This document shows positions 63,155 through 64,000 of a stretch of 64,000 nucleotides of DNA, one piece after another. A program made the position numbers and the translations under genes. The stretch covers positions 371,282,945-371,346,944 of the forward strand of contig CM053030.1 of the NCBI GenBank assembly GCA_028564925.1. The letters are read 5' to 3'. Each line of letters opens with the position of its first letter. Within the stretch, counting starts at the first letter, position 1. Origin of the DNA: Lithobates sylvaticus. Taxonomy: Eukaryota; Chordata; Amphibia; Anura; Ranidae. The notes under the pieces were generated by a model that saw only the letters and a list, made by a program, of their open reading frames with translations, was not told where the DNA came from and made no database searches.

Positions 63155-64000
63155 CTGTTCTGCCTAGCAACATGACAGGAATGTACTGCTCCTTGTCATT
63201 GGGAGCAGTGATCTCTGTCATGTTGTAGTGAGCCCACCCCCCCACAGTTAGAATCACTCCCTAGGACACACTTAAACCCTTGATCGCCCCCTAGTGTTTA
63301 ACTCCATTCCCTGCCCGTGTCATTTACACAGGAATCAGTGCATTTTTATAGCACTGATCGCTGTATAAATGACAATGGTCCCAAAATAGTGTCAAAAGTG
63401 TCCGATGTGTCCGCTATAATGTCGCAGTCATGATAAAAATCGCAGATCGCTGCCATTAATAATACAAAAAAATAATAATAAAAATGCCATAAATCTATCC
63501 CCTATTTTGTAGACGTTATAACTTTTGTGCAAACCAATCAATATACACTTATTGCGATTTTTTTTTTACCAATAATATATAGAAGAATATATTTCGGTCT
63601 AAACTGAGAAAGAAATTCATTTTTTAATATATTTTTGGGGGATATTTATTATAGCAAAAAGTAAAAAATATTGCTTTTTTTTTTTTTAAATTGTCACTCT
63701 TTTTTTGTTTATAATGCAAAAAAATTAAAATCGAAGCGGTGATCAAATACCACCAAAAGAAAGCTCTATTTATGGGGAAAAAAGGACGTCAATTTTGTTT
63801 GGGTGCAACTACGCAGTGCCGTATCGCAAAAAGAGCTCTGGTCAGGAAGGGGGTAAATTCTTCCAGGGCTTTAGTGGTTAATCACCACTGGGTTTTTTAT
63901 TTTATGCAAAAAATAAAATAAAAAAGCACAAAAATTTTGAAAAAAATAAATAAAGTTTTTCTTAGTTTCTTTGATAAAATCTTGTAAATTAGTAATTCTT

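Larger units (their letters stand above)
57284..63877 (-). repeat. Inner MITE family P copy, inserted at TTAA and split by the DIRS element
   Basis: TTAA at 57280-57283 and 63878-63881 is the target duplication in the outer copy. The inner copy is in minus orientation: it begins ACCGCTTGCCCACC and ends GGGCTTTAGTGG. Its body is cut at 57,504 / 63,155 by the DIRS element. On the right side it carries the AACATGACAGGAATG segment, the A/T-rich middle and GACCAGAGC inverse segments. Confidence 0.85.
57123..64000 (+). repeat. Outer MITE family P copy, interrupted and running off the window
   Basis: TTAA lies at 57119-57122. The family start runs from 57,123 to 57,279 with GACAATTGCGCGGTC and GAGCTTTCTTTTGGTGG. 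Then an inner copy intervenes and the same consensus resumes at 63,882 (ATCACCACTGGG, then the T- and A-rich middle). The right end lies beyond 64,000. Confidence 0.82.

Overview
This 64 kb window looks like intergenic DNA from a large anuran amphibian genome. I infer a true-frog (ranid-type) genome from the interspersed repeats: several MITE families, abundant Tc1/mariner relics, hAT elements, CR1/L2-like LINE 3' ends, hammerhead-bearing retroposons of Penelope type, and a DIRS1-like retrotransposon. I found no convincing host protein-coding exon, rRNA, tRNA gene or CRISPR array. Nearly all open reading frames are either transposon genes or chance frames through repeats and minisatellites.

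Layout. 0-12 kb: a GATA microsatellite; a MITE family (here MITE-A, single copies and a three-copy cluster); a hAT element with an 8-bp target duplication (1.74-2.42 kb); a second hAT (2.74-4.69 kb) split by a 1.8 kb almost perfect palindrome that has its own 14-bp target duplication; an older inverted-repeat element (7.56-8.41 kb); and a Tc1 relic (9.04-10.37 kb). 13-24 kb: hairpins, a hAT carrying a TG-rich array, a TTAA-flanked MITE copy, a unique CpG-enriched stretch (17.2-17.55 kb), a 52-bp minisatellite, an LTR-like fragment with a 35-bp minisatellite, and a 2.1 kb terminal-inverted-repeat element that holds a solo LTR and a 25-bp minisatellite.

25-36 kb: a PIF/Harbinger transposase relic interrupted by a MITE and a tRNA-derived SINE; a Tc1 element with a LINE 3' end in its middle; paired MITEs; a 2.2 kb hAT holding a C-rich 30-bp array; and another Tc1 relic. 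37-49 kb: a hAT, a CR1-like LINE 3' end, a Tc1 element with a nearly intact DD34E transposase interrupted by a hammerhead-bearing retroposon, a nearly full-length DD34D mariner, another Tc1 pair, and a hAT with a LINE inside.

50-64 kb: TTAA-flanked MITE copies and nested MITEs, a decayed DIRS relic (54.5-55.2 kb), and a three-level nest: an outer MITE copy (from 57.12 kb past the window end) holds an inner copy of the same family inserted at TTAA, which holds a whole-looking DIRS1-like element (57,505-63,154). That element has split inverted repeats, an internal complementary region, and gag-like, RT-RNase H and tyrosine recombinase frames.

The main interest lies in nesting order with exact target duplications, in two hammerhead-ribozyme-like motifs within retroposon insertions, and in the repeated finding of private minisatellite arrays inside non-autonomous elements.
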